Below, piece after piece: positions 40,762 to 49,161 of a stretch of 64,000 nucleotides of DNA. Source of the DNA: an uncultured Hymenobacter sp. Its GTDB lineage: Bacteria; Bacteroidota; Bacteroidia; Cytophagales; Hymenobacteraceae. The DNA is taken from NCBI GenBank assembly GCA_913776615.1, contig CAJYPK010000019.1, positions 124,001-188,000 on the forward strand, in the 5' to 3' direction. Position 1 is the stretch's first letter. Each line of letters starts with the position of its first letter. The notes beneath the pieces are model-generated. The model worked only from the letters and a program-made list of their open reading frames with translations, had not been told where the DNA came from and did no database searches. The position numbers and the translations under genes are program-made.

Positions 40762-40806
40762 GGTCGCCAGCCCCGTAAAAGGGGCCGGGCGGCCGGGCTT
40801 TTTTGG
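40762..40806 (+). terminator. Terminator after the zinc dehydrogenase
   Basis: AGCCCGG and CCGGGCT arms enclose an inner GCCCC-GTAAAA-GGGGC hairpin, followed by six T. Confidence 0.85.
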
Positions 40807-40872
40807 CGGTTGCTTACCTTGTCGGCGCGGGCCGCGCTCCGACCGTCGACCCGCGGCTTTTTATAGAATTCG

Positions 40873-43512
40873 ATGTTGAAAAAATACGCTTCCATTTTAT
40901 ATACTACTCTGCTGGCCGGCTTGGGCAGCCTAGGAATGACGCTGCCGCTGCAAGCCCAAAATGCGCCGCCCCGGCTGGCCCCCGCGGTGCGCGAGGCCGT
41001 GCGCCGGGCAGCGCCGCGGCAGTCGGTGCGACTGCGGGTGCGCGACGCGGCGGCCTTCCGGCAGTGGGCCGGGCGGCAACTGCCGGCGGTGCCTGTGCGC
41101 CCGGTGGCTGGTCAGCCCACTACGCTTATTCTCGGTCCACTCACGGCCAGCCAATTAGCGGCCGTAACTGCCTCCCCGTTGGTAGAGTTCGTGGACGTAC
41201 CCGACCGCCCGGCCCACGACGAGCGCCTGCTCAACGGGGCCGACCTCACGGTGAACAATTTGCGCGCCGTGCAGCGGCGCTACCCCATGCTCACCGGCCA
41301 AGGGTTGGTGGTAAGCGTGAAGGAAAATCCGCTCGATCCCACGGACATCGATTTTCGGGGGCGGCTGCTCAATACGCCCGCCGGGACGGTTATCGAGTCG
41401 GTGCACGCCAGCATTATGGCCACGCTCATTGCGGGGGCTGGTAATTCGGGACCGGCCGGCGAGGGCGCGGCGCGGCAAGCGGGCATTGCCTCGTCGTCGT
41501 ACGCCAACCTCTTGCCCGATGCCAACGTCGACCTTACCGGTCGGGGTGTGAGCGTGCAAAATCATTCTTACGGAACGGGTATTGAGAATTATTACGGCCT
41601 CGAAGCCTTGGGCTACGACCAGCAAACCCGGCAGTTGCCCACCCTGCTGCACGTGTTTTCGGCGGGCAACGTGGGGACTTCGAGCAGCACCGATGGCTTA
41701 TACAAAGGACTGGCTGGCGTAGCCAACCTCACCGGGCAGTTTAAGATGTCGAAGAATTCGCTGGCCGTAGGCGCTACCGACGCGCTGGGCCAGGTGGCGA
41801 CCCTCAGCTCGCGCGGCCCGGCCTACGACGGGCGCGTGAAGCCCGAACTGGTGGCCTACGGCGATGCCGGCTCGTCCGACGCTGCCGCGCTGGGCTCGGG
41901 CGCGGCGCTGCTGGTGCAGCAGGCCTACCGCGATAGTCAGGGTGGTGCGTTGCCCGCCGCGTCGCTGGTGAAGGCAGTCCTTCTTAATAGTGCCCGCGAC
42001 GTGGGCCGGGCGGAAGTCGATTTTGAGTCCGGCTTCGGGCAACTCGACGCGCTGAAGGCCGTGCGTACCATGCTCGAAGGCCGCTACCAAACGGGCTCGG
42101 TAGGGTCGGGGCAGGAGCAGCTGTTCACGCTCACCGTGCCCACGGGGACGCCGCAGCTGAAAGTAACCCTGGTGTGGACCGACCCTGAGGCCACCGCCAA
42201 TGCCGCGCAGGCCCTCGTCAACGACCTTGATCTCAGTGTGCTTGGTCCCGGGGCCACTACCTGGCTGCCCTGGACGCTCAGCCCGTACCCCAGCCTCGAC
42301 TCGCTGGTCCGCCTGGCCCGCCGCCGCGCCGACCACCTCAACAACGTGGAGCAGGTGACTATCAACCTACCCACCGCCGGTACCTACCAGCTGCGGGTGC
42401 GCGGCTACGCGGTGCCCAGCGGCCCGCAGGCATTTAGCCTGGCCTACGAGGTAGTAGCCCCCGGCTTCGAGTGGCTGACCCCGAATTCCTTGCGCAACGT
42501 GCGACCCAACCAAACGGCTCGACTGCGCTGGGACTACGCTGGTTCGGCCACCACGGCCCGGCTGGAGTATCGGCCCATCGGGCGCACGGCCTGGCGCACT
42601 ATTGCCAGCAGCCTCGACCCCACCCAGCGTACCTACGCCTGGGCCGCGCCCGACACTACCACGCTGGCCCAGTTGCGCTGTACAGTTGATAATCAGACTT
42701 ACGTATCCGATACGTTTGCACTGGCCCGGCCGCCCGCCCTCCGCGTCGGCTACGTCTGCACCGACGAAACCTTGCTTACCTGGCCCGCTACGCCGGGGGC
42801 CAGCCAGTACCGCGTATATCGATTAGGAACGAACTACTTAGAACCTTTCCAGACGGTCGCCGATACCTTGCTGCGCGTGCCCTCTGCCCAAAATGCCGGC
42901 CCGTACTTCGCCGTGGCCCCGGTGTTGGGCAGTCGGCTGATTGAGCGCAGCGCTACCGTAAGTCAGGCCGGGGCGGGCGTGGCCTGCTACATCCGCTCGT
43001 TCCTGCCGCTGGCTTCCGTCGCCGACAATGTGCAGCTGGCTTTGCAGCTGGGTACGCTCTACCGCCTGCAATCGCTCCAGCTACAGCGCTTGGGAGATAA
43101 TGGCTTTCAAACTATTCAAACCGTAAATCCCGTCACCCAGGCTGCTATTCTCTTTACCGACCCCGCCGCCACGACGGGCCTCAATCGCTACCGTTTGCTG
43201 GGGCAGGATGTAGATGGCCGCACTTTCCTCAGTCAGGAAGTAGACGTGCAGCTGGTGAGCCGGGGCGAGTTGCTGGTGTTCCCCAACCCCGTCGTAATCG
43301 GGCAGGAACTGCAAATTGCCGGCGAGCCCAACGTGTCGCTGCAAATCGAGCTTTACGACATCCTGGGCCGTCTGGTGCGCACCGATTTTGTGCAAGGCGC
43401 CCTCAACCCGTTCGATACGAGCGACCTACGCCCCGGGGTGTACCTGCTGCGGGCCACGCCCACCACGGGCGGCGGCCCCGCCCGCACCCGCCGGGTGATA
43501 CTAACTAATTAG
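40873..43512 (+). CDS. Subtilisin-like S8 peptidase with T9SS sorting domain
   Basis: The product has 879 residues. The signal peptide is MLKKYASILYTTLLAGLGSL, ending near QAQ. The S8 domain covers about residues 135-400. His178 lies in VHASIMATLIAGAGN, the oxyanion Asn in VFSAGNVG, and Ser335 in AGSSDAAALGSGAALLVQQA. The position of the catalytic Asp reads Glu151 (VVSVKENPLDPTDIDF), a conservative change that may lower or alter activity. A beta-sandwich (pre-peptidase-like) region and fibronectin-type segments follow. The last 80 residues are a type IX sorting domain (LLVFPNPVVIGQELQIAG; YDILGRLVRTDF; PGVYLLRA). It is therefore sent to the cell surface or secreted. It is a single gene. Confidence 0.9.
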   Translation: MLKKYASILYTTLLAGLGSLGMTLPLQAQNAPPRLAPAVREAVRRAAPRQSVRLRVRDAAAFRQWAGRQLPAVPVRPVAGQPTTLILGPLTASQLAAVTASPLVEFVDVPDRPAHDERLLNGADLTVNNLRAVQRRYPMLTGQGLVVSVKENPLDPTDIDFRGRLLNTPAGTVIESVHASIMATLIAGAGNSGPAGEGAARQAGIASSSYANLLPDANVDLTGRGVSVQNHSYGTGIENYYGLEALGYDQQTRQLPTLLHVFSAGNVGTSSSTDGLYKGLAGVANLTGQFKMSKNSLAVGATDALGQVATLSSRGPAYDGRVKPELVAYGDAGSSDAAALGSGAALLVQQAYRDSQGGALPAASLVKAVLLNSARDVGRAEVDFESGFGQLDALKAVRTMLEGRYQTGSVGSGQEQLFTLTVPTGTPQLKVTLVWTDPEATANAAQALVNDLDLSVLGPGATTWLPWTLSPYPSLDSLVRLARRRADHLNNVEQVTINLPTAGTYQLRVRGYAVPSGPQAFSLAYEVVAPGFEWLTPNSLRNVRPNQTARLRWDYAGSATTARLEYRPIGRTAWRTIASSLDPTQRTYAWAAPDTTTLAQLRCTVDNQTYVSDTFALARPPALRVGYVCTDETLLTWPATPGASQYRVYRLGTNYLEPFQTVADTLLRVPSAQNAGPYFAVAPVLGSRLIERSATVSQAGAGVACYIRSFLPLASVADNVQLALQLGTLYRLQSLQLQRLGDNGFQTIQTVNPVTQAAILFTDPAATTGLNRYRLLGQDVDGRTFLSQEVDVQLVSRGELLVFPNPVVIGQELQIAGEPNVSLQIELYDILGRLVRTDFVQGALNPFDTSDLRPGVYLLRATPTTGGGPARTRRVILTN

Positions 43513-43544
43513 GGCAATTCTTAGACTGGTGCACTCCCGAAGAC

Positions 43545-43743
43545 GTGACACCAAGCGCCGGCTTGGTGACGCGTCAGGACGCGCTTGACTAATAATCCGG
43601 AAGATGTAACACCAAGCTCCGGCTTGGTGATGCGTCAGAACACGCTTGGCGAGCAATCCAGAACATGTAACACCAAGCTCCGGCTTGGTGATGCGTCAGG
43701 ACGCGCTTGGCGAGCACATCACCAAGCCGGAGCTTGGTGTTAC
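43545..43743. repeat. Family C repeat: two 61-bp partial units plus one 77-bp palindrome
   Basis: Units begin at 43545, 43606 and 43667, exactly 61 bases apart, each with an ACACCAAGC and GGCTTGGTGA hairpin arm followed by CGCGTCAGGACGCGCTTG-like sequence. Only the last continues into the mirrored arm (to 43743), forming a complete 77-bp element. The arrangement shows the family can amplify in tandem. Confidence 0.88.
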
Positions 43744-43809
43744 ATGTTCCCCGGGCGCCCAGCCACAGAAAGTGTAGCCGCCCCAGTTCATTAAAAACCA
43801 CCCACGCAA

Positions 43810-43845
43810 AAAAAGCCCCGGCCTGCGCGCAGACCGGGGCTTTTT
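43810..43845. terminator. Terminator between S8 and M57 protease genes
   Basis: Perfect 12-base arms AAAAAGCCCCGG (43810-43821) and CCGGGGCTTTTT (43834-43845) have an A/T run at each outer end. It can serve both convergent genes. Confidence 0.9.
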
Positions 43846-43869
43846 AACTGGTTAGAAGCTACCTACACC

Positions 43870-44673
43870 TTAGTAGATGTAGTTGAGCGCCGTCAGGTCG
43901 TTGGTGTTGAAGGGACGGTTTACGCCGTTACCCACGCAAGCCAGCATCCACGAGTTGGGGTCGGGCGACGAGGGCGTGCCGGGGATGAGGATGGCACCCA
44001 CCGTGCTGGCACCTTCGTTGGAAGCGCTACCGCCGCAGCTGTAGGCGCGGTTCATGTAGTCGGTGTGACGGAAGCCGATGCAGTGGCCCATCTCGTGCGC
44101 CATGATGGTGGCGATGTAATTGATGTTCGAGCTGTTAATTACGTTGGGTACCAGCGTGAAGCCGGGAGCGGGGTTGCCGCCGCTGGGGAAGCCGCCCGAC
44201 TGGCCGAGTACGCCCGAGCCTAGGTTAGACGAGTACTTCACCGGCAGGTCGGCGGTGCCGCTCGTGATGCGGCGGAACGTCAGCTGCAAGCCAGCGGCGT
44301 TGTAGCGGCGAATTGCCTCGTCGATAGCCGACACGTAGGTCGAGTTGAACTGGCTCGAAATGCTCACCGTGAGCACGCGGGGCAGGCCCGTTACGAGGTT
44401 GGTGGTGCGGTACTGCTCGTCCGAGCCGACGCGCAGCATTTTGTAGTCGCTCTTGCCGTTGAGCATGTCCGAGGTGAGCAGCATGTCGCCCTCTACTACG
44501 TAGCCACCTTCCACGGCGCGCAGGTCGCTGGTGCCGAAGCCCAGGGCTTTCACTTGCGCCTTAACTTCTTGGGAGATAGCGGCTGGCTGAGCAGCTTCCT
44601 GTTTGTTTTGGCAGCCGGCCAGTGAGAGAGCGGCGCTAGCCCCGATGGCCAGCAATGCGGAGAACTTAAGCAT
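43870..44673 (-). CDS. M57-family zinc metalloprotease lipoprotein
   Basis: The product has 267 residues with a lipoprotein signal (MLKFSALLAIGASAALSLAG then C). The zinc site is ATIMAHEMGHCIGFRHTDY, an HExxHxxGxxH pattern, followed by a Met-turn region. Family M57 (dual-action HEIGH) peptidases of Bacteroidota have this layout. It would be anchored at the outer membrane or secreted and act on proteins outside the cell. The gene has a long AT-rich upstream region with a perfect 20-bp palindrome at 44774-44793, about 100 bases before the ATG. Confidence 0.9.
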   Translation of the reverse strand: MLKFSALLAIGASAALSLAGCQNKQEAAQPAAISQEVKAQVKALGFGTSDLRAVEGGYVVEGDMLLTSDMLNGKSDYKMLRVGSDEQYRTTNLVTGLPRVLTVSISSQFNSTYVSAIDEAIRRYNAAGLQLTFRRITSGTADLPVKYSSNLGSGVLGQSGGFPSGGNPAPGFTLVPNVINSSNINYIATIMAHEMGHCIGFRHTDYMNRAYSCGGSASNEGASTVGAILIPGTPSSPDPNSWMLACVGNGVNRPFNTNDLTALNYIY

Positions 44674-44773
44674 TGGTTTGGTTTGGAAAAGAGTGAATGA
44701 AGGGTGAAAAACTGTGGGCCAAATGTGAAGAGAATTTTTTGCCTAATCGCTTGAAGCAACGTAAATGCCTAAA

Positions 44774-44793
44774 TGTTACACAATTGTGTAACA
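44774..44793. promoter_or_regulatory. Perfect 20-bp palindrome, candidate operator
   Basis: TGTTACACAATTGTGTAACA is identical to its reverse complement. It lies about 100 bases upstream of the M57 protease ATG. The size and form suit a dimeric repressor of the TetR or MarR type. No regulator is encoded nearby. Confidence 0.5.
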
Positions 44794-45041
44794 ATGTTGC
44801 TTTTGTGTTTTGGTAAGGTTAAGTTATGTTTTAGAGTGTTCGGCACGCCGACTATTACCTGCTAATTTGATTTAGCAATGCCGTGACTATATTTTGTTTA
44901 TTGCTTAAATTATTCACGCTTAAAATTTTGCTCAGCCCGAGGTATGCCGAGTAGGCAATCGCCATTGCTCACCCAAAAGCGACCTGCCCAGCCGCCGGGC
45001 CGCGGCTAATCTGCCCAAACTTTCTGGCTTGGCGAAACGGT

Positions 45042-45049
45042 TATCTTTG
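45042..45049 (+). promoter_or_regulatory. -7 element upstream of the PSP1 gene
   Basis: TATCTTTG is an exact TAnnTTTG, 63 bases before the ATG at 45113, at the edge of the AT-rich region. Confidence 0.45.
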
Positions 45050-45112
45050 CTAGATTCCCACTTTCGTGCGGTTCCTTGCGCGGCCGCCTCATTTCATAGA
45101 TCAATCAGCCTC

Positions 45113-46786
45113 ATGGCTTGTGCTACTTGTTCATCCGGCGGCGGCTGCTCTACCAATAAGGTAGGCGGCTGCGGCTCCAAGGGTGGCTGCTCCTCGGGCG
45201 GCTGCACCCGACTTAATGTATTCGACTGGCTCGCCGACGTAGATATGCCTTCCGATTTTCGGGGCTTCGACTGCGTTGAGATCCGCTTTAAAGGCGGGCG
45301 TAAGGAGTTCTTTCGCAATGAGAAACACCTACCGCTTGTCACCGGCGACGCCGTGGTGGTAGAAGCTGCCGGCTCGGGCTGGCATCTGGGGCACGTATCG
45401 CTCAAAGGGGAGCTGGTGCGCTTGCAAATGCGCAAAAAGAAGGTGCCCACCGACTCGCGCGACATTCGCCCCATCCTGCGCGTGGCTACTCCCGACGACG
45501 AGGAGCGCTGGCAGGCCGTGCGCGACCTTGAAAATGGAACTATGTTCCGGGCCCGGGCCGTGGTCGACGAGCTGCGCCTCAAAATGAAGCTCTCCGACGT
45601 GGAGTACCAGGCCGACCGCACGCGGGCGCTCTTCTATTACTCGGCCGAAGACCGGGTCGATTTCCGCGAGCTTATTCGGCGGCTGGCCGATGAGTTTCGG
45701 GTGCGCGTGGAGATGCGCCAAATTTCATTGCGGCAGGAGGCCGGCCGCATTGGTGGCATCGGCGTGTGCGGGCGCGAGCTGTGCTGCTCCACCTGGCTCA
45801 CCGATTTCAAAGCCGTGAGTACCACCGCCGCCCGCTACCAAAATCTGAGCCTCAACCCCCAGAAGCTGGCTGGCCAGTGCGGTCGCCTCAAGTGCTGTCT
45901 CAATTACGAGCTCGATGCTTACCTCGATGCGCTGAAAGATATTCCCCAGGTGCAGCGTCCCCTGCAAGTGGCTACGGGCGAGGCTTTTTTACAAAAGACC
46001 GACATCTTCCGCAAGCGCATGTGGTTTGCCTTTCGCGGCGATAACAACTGGGTGATGCTCAGTGCCGAGCGCGTGCGCGAAGTGCTGGAAATGAACAAGC
46101 GCGGCGAGAAGCCCGATACCCTGCTGGCCCCCCGCCAGGAGGAAGAGGCCGCCCCCGCCGTTTCCACGCTCATGGAGGGCGACCTCGACCGTCTCGACGA
46201 CCAGATCAAGGCCGGTAGCAAGCGCGGTAAGCGCAAGCGCAAGGATCGCGGCGACCGGGCCGCCAGCCAGAGCGCCGAAGCCAGCACCTCCAATGCTCCC
46301 GCCGCCAATCCCGATGCCCGTGAGCCCCGCGAAGGCCGCGACCAATCTCGCCGCCGCGACCGGGGCGAAGGTACCCGCGCCCGGCCTGAGGGCAATGCGC
46401 GCCCCAATCGGCCCGAGAGTGCCGCTCCCGGCCAGCGGGCCGATGCACCGGCCGCCAACCCCGCCGCCACGCCCAAAGAAGGCCCGGCCGAGCAGCGCGG
46501 CCGCCGCGGGGCCGCTGCCCGGCCCCTCAACCGTCGGGGTGGGCGCGGCCACCGCGAAAACAACGAAAATGGTGCTCCCCGCCCCGAGCAGGAGGCTCGG
46601 CCCCGCCGCAACGACCCCGCTGCGGCTCAGGCGCGTGCGCCCCGCGAGGGTGACCAAGGCCGCCCCCCGGGCCAGGGTGCCGAGGGCGGTCAGGGTGGCC
46701 GCAGCCGGGGCCGCCGCGGGGGCAGCGGCCGCCGCAACACCGAAGGCGGGGCCAGCCCCGCCGCCTCAACTCCTAATCCCTCCTAG
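45113..46786 (+). CDS. PSP1/RicT-like protein with cysteine-rich head and RG-rich tail
   Basis: The ATG at 45113 gives 557 residues. The first 32 residues have seven Cys in Gly/Ser-rich spacing (CATCSSGGGCSTNKVGGCGS). The PSP1 domain spans about residues 60-320, with ELCCSTWLTDFKAVSTTAAR and GQCGRLKCCLNYELDAYLDA, the cysteine motifs shared with Bacillus RicT (YaaT), which binds an Fe-S cluster and helps RNase Y. About 180 C-terminal residues are rich in Arg, Pro, Ala and Gly, likely disordered and RNA-binding. It precedes gldH by 3 bases, a common Bacteroidota order. Confidence 0.9.
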   Translation: MACATCSSGGGCSTNKVGGCGSKGGCSSGGCTRLNVFDWLADVDMPSDFRGFDCVEIRFKGGRKEFFRNEKHLPLVTGDAVVVEAAGSGWHLGHVSLKGELVRLQMRKKKVPTDSRDIRPILRVATPDDEERWQAVRDLENGTMFRARAVVDELRLKMKLSDVEYQADRTRALFYYSAEDRVDFRELIRRLADEFRVRVEMRQISLRQEAGRIGGIGVCGRELCCSTWLTDFKAVSTTAARYQNLSLNPQKLAGQCGRLKCCLNYELDAYLDALKDIPQVQRPLQVATGEAFLQKTDIFRKRMWFAFRGDNNWVMLSAERVREVLEMNKRGEKPDTLLAPRQEEEAAPAVSTLMEGDLDRLDDQIKAGSKRGKRKRKDRGDRAASQSAEASTSNAPAANPDAREPREGRDQSRRRDRGEGTRARPEGNARPNRPESAAPGQRADAPAANPAATPKEGPAEQRGRRGAAARPLNRRGGRGHRENNENGAPRPEQEARPRRNDPAAAQARAPREGDQGRPPGQGAEGGQGGRSRGRRGGSGRRNTEGGASPAASTPNPS

Positions 46787-46789
46787 CTT

Positions 46790-47320
46790 ATGTGGTGTAG
46801 TTCTGTTCTTGCCCGACCGCTGACGCGCTGGGGTGCCGCGGCACTGTTGCCGCTGATTTGCCTGCTGGCTCTCAGCAGCTGCGACCCTAATCAGGTGTAC
46901 GAAAAAAATACGGACCTGAAGTCGCCCTCCGGCGATGCCTACGTGTGGGATGTGCAGCAGCGCCCGAGCTTTACGTTCGACATTGCGGATACTACGGCGC
47001 GTTACGACTTGTATTTCAACGTGCGCAACGCCGCCGATTACGGTTTTTATAACCTCTACCTCAAGCACACGCTCACCGGCCCCGATGGTCGGCTGGTGGG
47101 ACTGCCCCTGCTGCACCAGATGGTGCTCATGGATCCTAAAACCGGGGAGCCGCTCGGCGCGGGTGCGGGCGATATTTTCGACCACCAGTTCCTGGCCCTG
47201 CCGCGCCAGCGCTTTGCCCGGCCCGGCACCTATAAGCTGACGCTGGAGCAGTACATGCGGCAAAACCAGCTGCCCGGCATCATGGCCGTTGGCGTGCGCG
47301 TCGCCAAGGTTGGCAAGTAG
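46790..47320 (+). CDS. gldH: Gliding motility lipoprotein
   Basis: The product has 176 residues with a lipoprotein signal ending LLALSSC (Cys31). The mature domain matches GldH: DPNQVYEKNTDLKSPSGDAY, FDIADTTARYDLYFNVRNAA and YGFYNLYLKHTLTGPDGRLV. GldH is an outer-membrane lipoprotein needed for gliding and linked to the type IX secretion machinery in Flavobacterium. Start is three bases after the PSP1 stop, so they are co-transcribed. Its presence agrees with the T9SS-sorted peptidase at 40873. Confidence 0.93.
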   Translation: MWCSSVLARPLTRWGAAALLPLICLLALSSCDPNQVYEKNTDLKSPSGDAYVWDVQQRPSFTFDIADTTARYDLYFNVRNAADYGFYNLYLKHTLTGPDGRLVGLPLLHQMVLMDPKTGEPLGAGAGDIFDHQFLALPRQRFARPGTYKLTLEQYMRQNQLPGIMAVGVRVAKVGK

Positions 47321-47382
47321 CCGGGTGGCCAGCAGCTGAACTTGTCGGGGCAGCCGTGAGAGCGGTGTGAGTAGCTGGTAGC

Positions 47383-47429
47383 AAAAACGTCCGTCATGCT
47401 GAGCCTGCCGCAGCATGACGGACGTTTTT
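47383..47429. repeat. Family A repeat forming a bidirectional terminator
   Basis: Perfect 18-base arms AAAAACGTCCGTCATGCT and its mirror enclose GAGCCTGCCGC, the family A core. Both outer ends are A/T runs, so the repeat can end transcription of gldH and of the convergent reductase. Confidence 0.85.
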
Positions 47430-47448
47430 AGGTTTGAATAGTAAACCC

Positions 47449-48843
47449 TTACTCCGCCAATTCCTTCCACACCACGTTCAGGCCCTCAGCCCAGAGTGGG
47501 TGGGCAATGACCATGTCCTGAAGCTGTTGATAGCGCAAGCGGCCTGCCATGGCCACTTGCAGGATAGTCATTATTTCGCCGGCCTCGGAGCCTAAAATAG
47601 CCGCGCCCAAAATGCGGTCGTCGGCTCCCACGAGTACTTTCCAAAAGCCGGTTTCCTCGCCGGTCTGCTGGGCCCGGCTGACGTTGCGTACCGGTAGCTT
47701 CGATACCCGGTAAGCGATGCCCTTTTCTTTGGCCTGTTCTTCATTCAGGCCAATGCGGCCCAGCTGCGGGTCGGTGAAAACGGCGTAGGGGAGGGGACGC
47801 TGCTTGGCCGAGCGGCGGCCTTTGTGCAGCAGGTTGTCGCGCACCACCCGGTAGTCATCGTAGCTGATATGGGTAAACTGCGGCCCGCCGTGCACGTCGC
47901 CCAGCGCGTAGATATGGCGCACGGCCGTTTGTAACTTGCTGTTTACTTGAATAAAGCCTTTTTCATCGACCTTCACGCCGGTCGCTTCCAGGTTGAGCGT
48001 ATCCGAATTAGGCTGCCGGCCGGTGGCTACCAGTAAATGGGTGCCGTGCACGCGGCGCTCGCCCTTGGGCGTGTCGAGCGTGATGGTGAGCTGCCCGGCG
48101 GCATTGCGCGACACGCGGCGCGTGTCGGCGCGAAAAAGTAGCTCTATGCCGTCGTCCGTCAGGGCTTTTTGCAGGCACTCGCACACGTCGTCGTCTTCGT
48201 GCTCCAGCAGGTGGGCGCCCGTTTCGATGATAGTTACCTCGCTGCCGAAGCGCCGGAACATTTGCCCGAACTCCAGCCCGATGTAGCCCCCACCCAGGAT
48301 GATAAGGTGCTCCGGCACTTCCTGAATATCCAACAGTGTAGTAGTGGTCAAGTAGTTGGAGTCGGCCAGCCCGGGTATTTCCGGCACGATGGGCCGGGTA
48401 CCGGTATTGATAAAAATCTGCTTGGCCCGGACGGTGCGGCTGCGTTCCTTAGTTTCCTGCACTTGCACCTCGTGCGGTCCGCTAAACGAGGCGTGGCCGT
48501 GCAGCACCGTGATGTTTTCGTGCTCGTGTTTGAAAGAACGAGCCAGATTCTGGCGCGAGGTGGCCAGCAGGGCGTCCTTGCGGGCAATGACGGCGGGCAT
48601 ATCCACCTCGGCCACGCCGCCCAGCCGGATGCCCAGTTCCCCGGCAGTCCGTACCTGGTGCATGCGCTCGGCCGAGGCCAGGATGGTTTTGGTCGGCACG
48701 CAGCCGTAGTTGACGCAGGAGCCGCCCAGGTGGGCTTCTTCTACCAAAATGACGGTGCGGCCAGCCTCGGCTAAAGCTTTAGCCAGCGGATTGCCAGCCT
48801 GGCCGGAGCCGATAATGAGGGCATCGCAAGAATAATCGGGCAT
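47449..48843 (-). CDS. Pyridine nucleotide-disulfide oxidoreductase (mercuric reductase-like)
   Basis: The 464-residue flavoprotein begins MPDYSCDALIIGSGQAGNPL (FAD-binding). The redox-active pair is in GGSCVNYGCVPTKTILASAE, an NAD(P)-binding motif is HLIILGGGYIGLEFGQMFRR, and the C-terminal dimer domain ends MVIAHPLWAEGLNVVWKELA. It resembles the mercuric reductase/dihydrolipoamide dehydrogenase branch. Unlike MerA it lacks an N-terminal heavy-metal domain and the C-terminal vicinal Cys pair, so mercury reduction is unlikely. The true electron acceptor is unknown. It is a single gene. Confidence 0.88.
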   Translation of the reverse strand: MPDYSCDALIIGSGQAGNPLAKALAEAGRTVILVEEAHLGGSCVNYGCVPTKTILASAERMHQVRTAGELGIRLGGVAEVDMPAVIARKDALLATSRQNLARSFKHEHENITVLHGHASFSGPHEVQVQETKERSRTVRAKQIFINTGTRPIVPEIPGLADSNYLTTTTLLDIQEVPEHLIILGGGYIGLEFGQMFRRFGSEVTIIETGAHLLEHEDDDVCECLQKALTDDGIELLFRADTRRVSRNAAGQLTITLDTPKGERRVHGTHLLVATGRQPNSDTLNLEATGVKVDEKGFIQVNSKLQTAVRHIYALGDVHGGPQFTHISYDDYRVVRDNLLHKGRRSAKQRPLPYAVFTDPQLGRIGLNEEQAKEKGIAYRVSKLPVRNVSRAQQTGEETGFWKVLVGADDRILGAAILGSEAGEIMTILQVAMAGRLRYQQLQDMVIAHPLWAEGLNVVWKELAE

Positions 48844-49004
48844 AACGAACAGAAAAACCGGGGATAACGACGGTTCAGCCTATACGCAGTTCGTAGCTCA
48901 ATGACTGAGCAAGGGTTCATGAATAGTTCATGCTTGGCTCAGGTCATTAATAACTGATTTGTCATGAAAACCCATTGCTTATACTTATTAGTAGGGCTTT
49001 GATG

Positions 49005-49099
49005 CTGAGTATAAATCGCTGCCAGCCATGCAATTTCCGATAAAGCGGAGAGCCTCCAGTTGCCACTACGCCCTAGCAATTGCGCTCGTTTATACTCAG
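49005..49099. mobile_element. Possible MITE-like element with 11-bp inverted ends
   Basis: CTGAGTATAAA (49005-49015) and TTTATACTCAG (49089-49099) are perfect terminal inverted repeats around 73 bases without a frame. No clear target duplication flanks it. The interior reads like the end of a larger element, but that is an impression only. Confidence 0.35.
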
Positions 49100-49108
49100 T
49101 TATCGAAG

Positions 49109-49142
49109 TAAAAAAGCCGCTGCCTTTTCAAGCAGCGGCTTT
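49109..49142 (-). terminator. Terminator after sucD
   Basis: Arms AAAGCCGCTGC (49113-49123) and GCAGCGGCTTT (49132-49142) enclose an 8-base loop, with a T run beyond on the minus strand. Confidence 0.88.
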
Positions 49143-49161
49143 ACTAAAAAACGCAGTGGGA

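Larger units (their letters stand above)
43513..43869. other. Intergenic region with tandem family C repeats and a terminator
   Basis: These 357 bases between the convergent S8 peptidase and M57 genes contain the repeat cluster 43545-43743 and a terminator at 43810-43845. I see no gene. Confidence 0.7.
44674..45112. other. AT-rich divergent promoter region
   Basis: These 439 bases separate the M57 gene (minus) from the PSP1 gene (plus). They are clearly richer in A and T than the coding DNA around them and hold a perfect palindrome and a -7 element. No reading frame in them looks real. Confidence 0.6.
48844..49161. other. Intergenic region with hairpins and a possible small mobile element
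   Basis: These 318 bases hold an imperfect 47-base hairpin at 48901-48947 (ATGACTGAGCAAG and its mirror), a possible MITE at 49005-49099, and the sucD terminator. I see no credible reading frame. Confidence 0.5.

Noticed and set aside
43545..43743. Regular 61-bp repeats suggesting a CRISPR array
   Set aside because: The whole 61-bp unit is repeated with no variable spacer, the unit is palindromic and related to dispersed copies, and no cas gene is present.
47449..48843. Calling the flavin disulfide reductase a true mercuric reductase (merA)
   Set aside because: It lacks the N-terminal heavy-metal domain and the C-terminal vicinal cysteines, and no mer genes adjoin.
48963..49001. Short frame beginning MKTHCLYLLVGL
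   Set aside because: Only twelve codons, no promoter or conserved context; it lies among hairpins.
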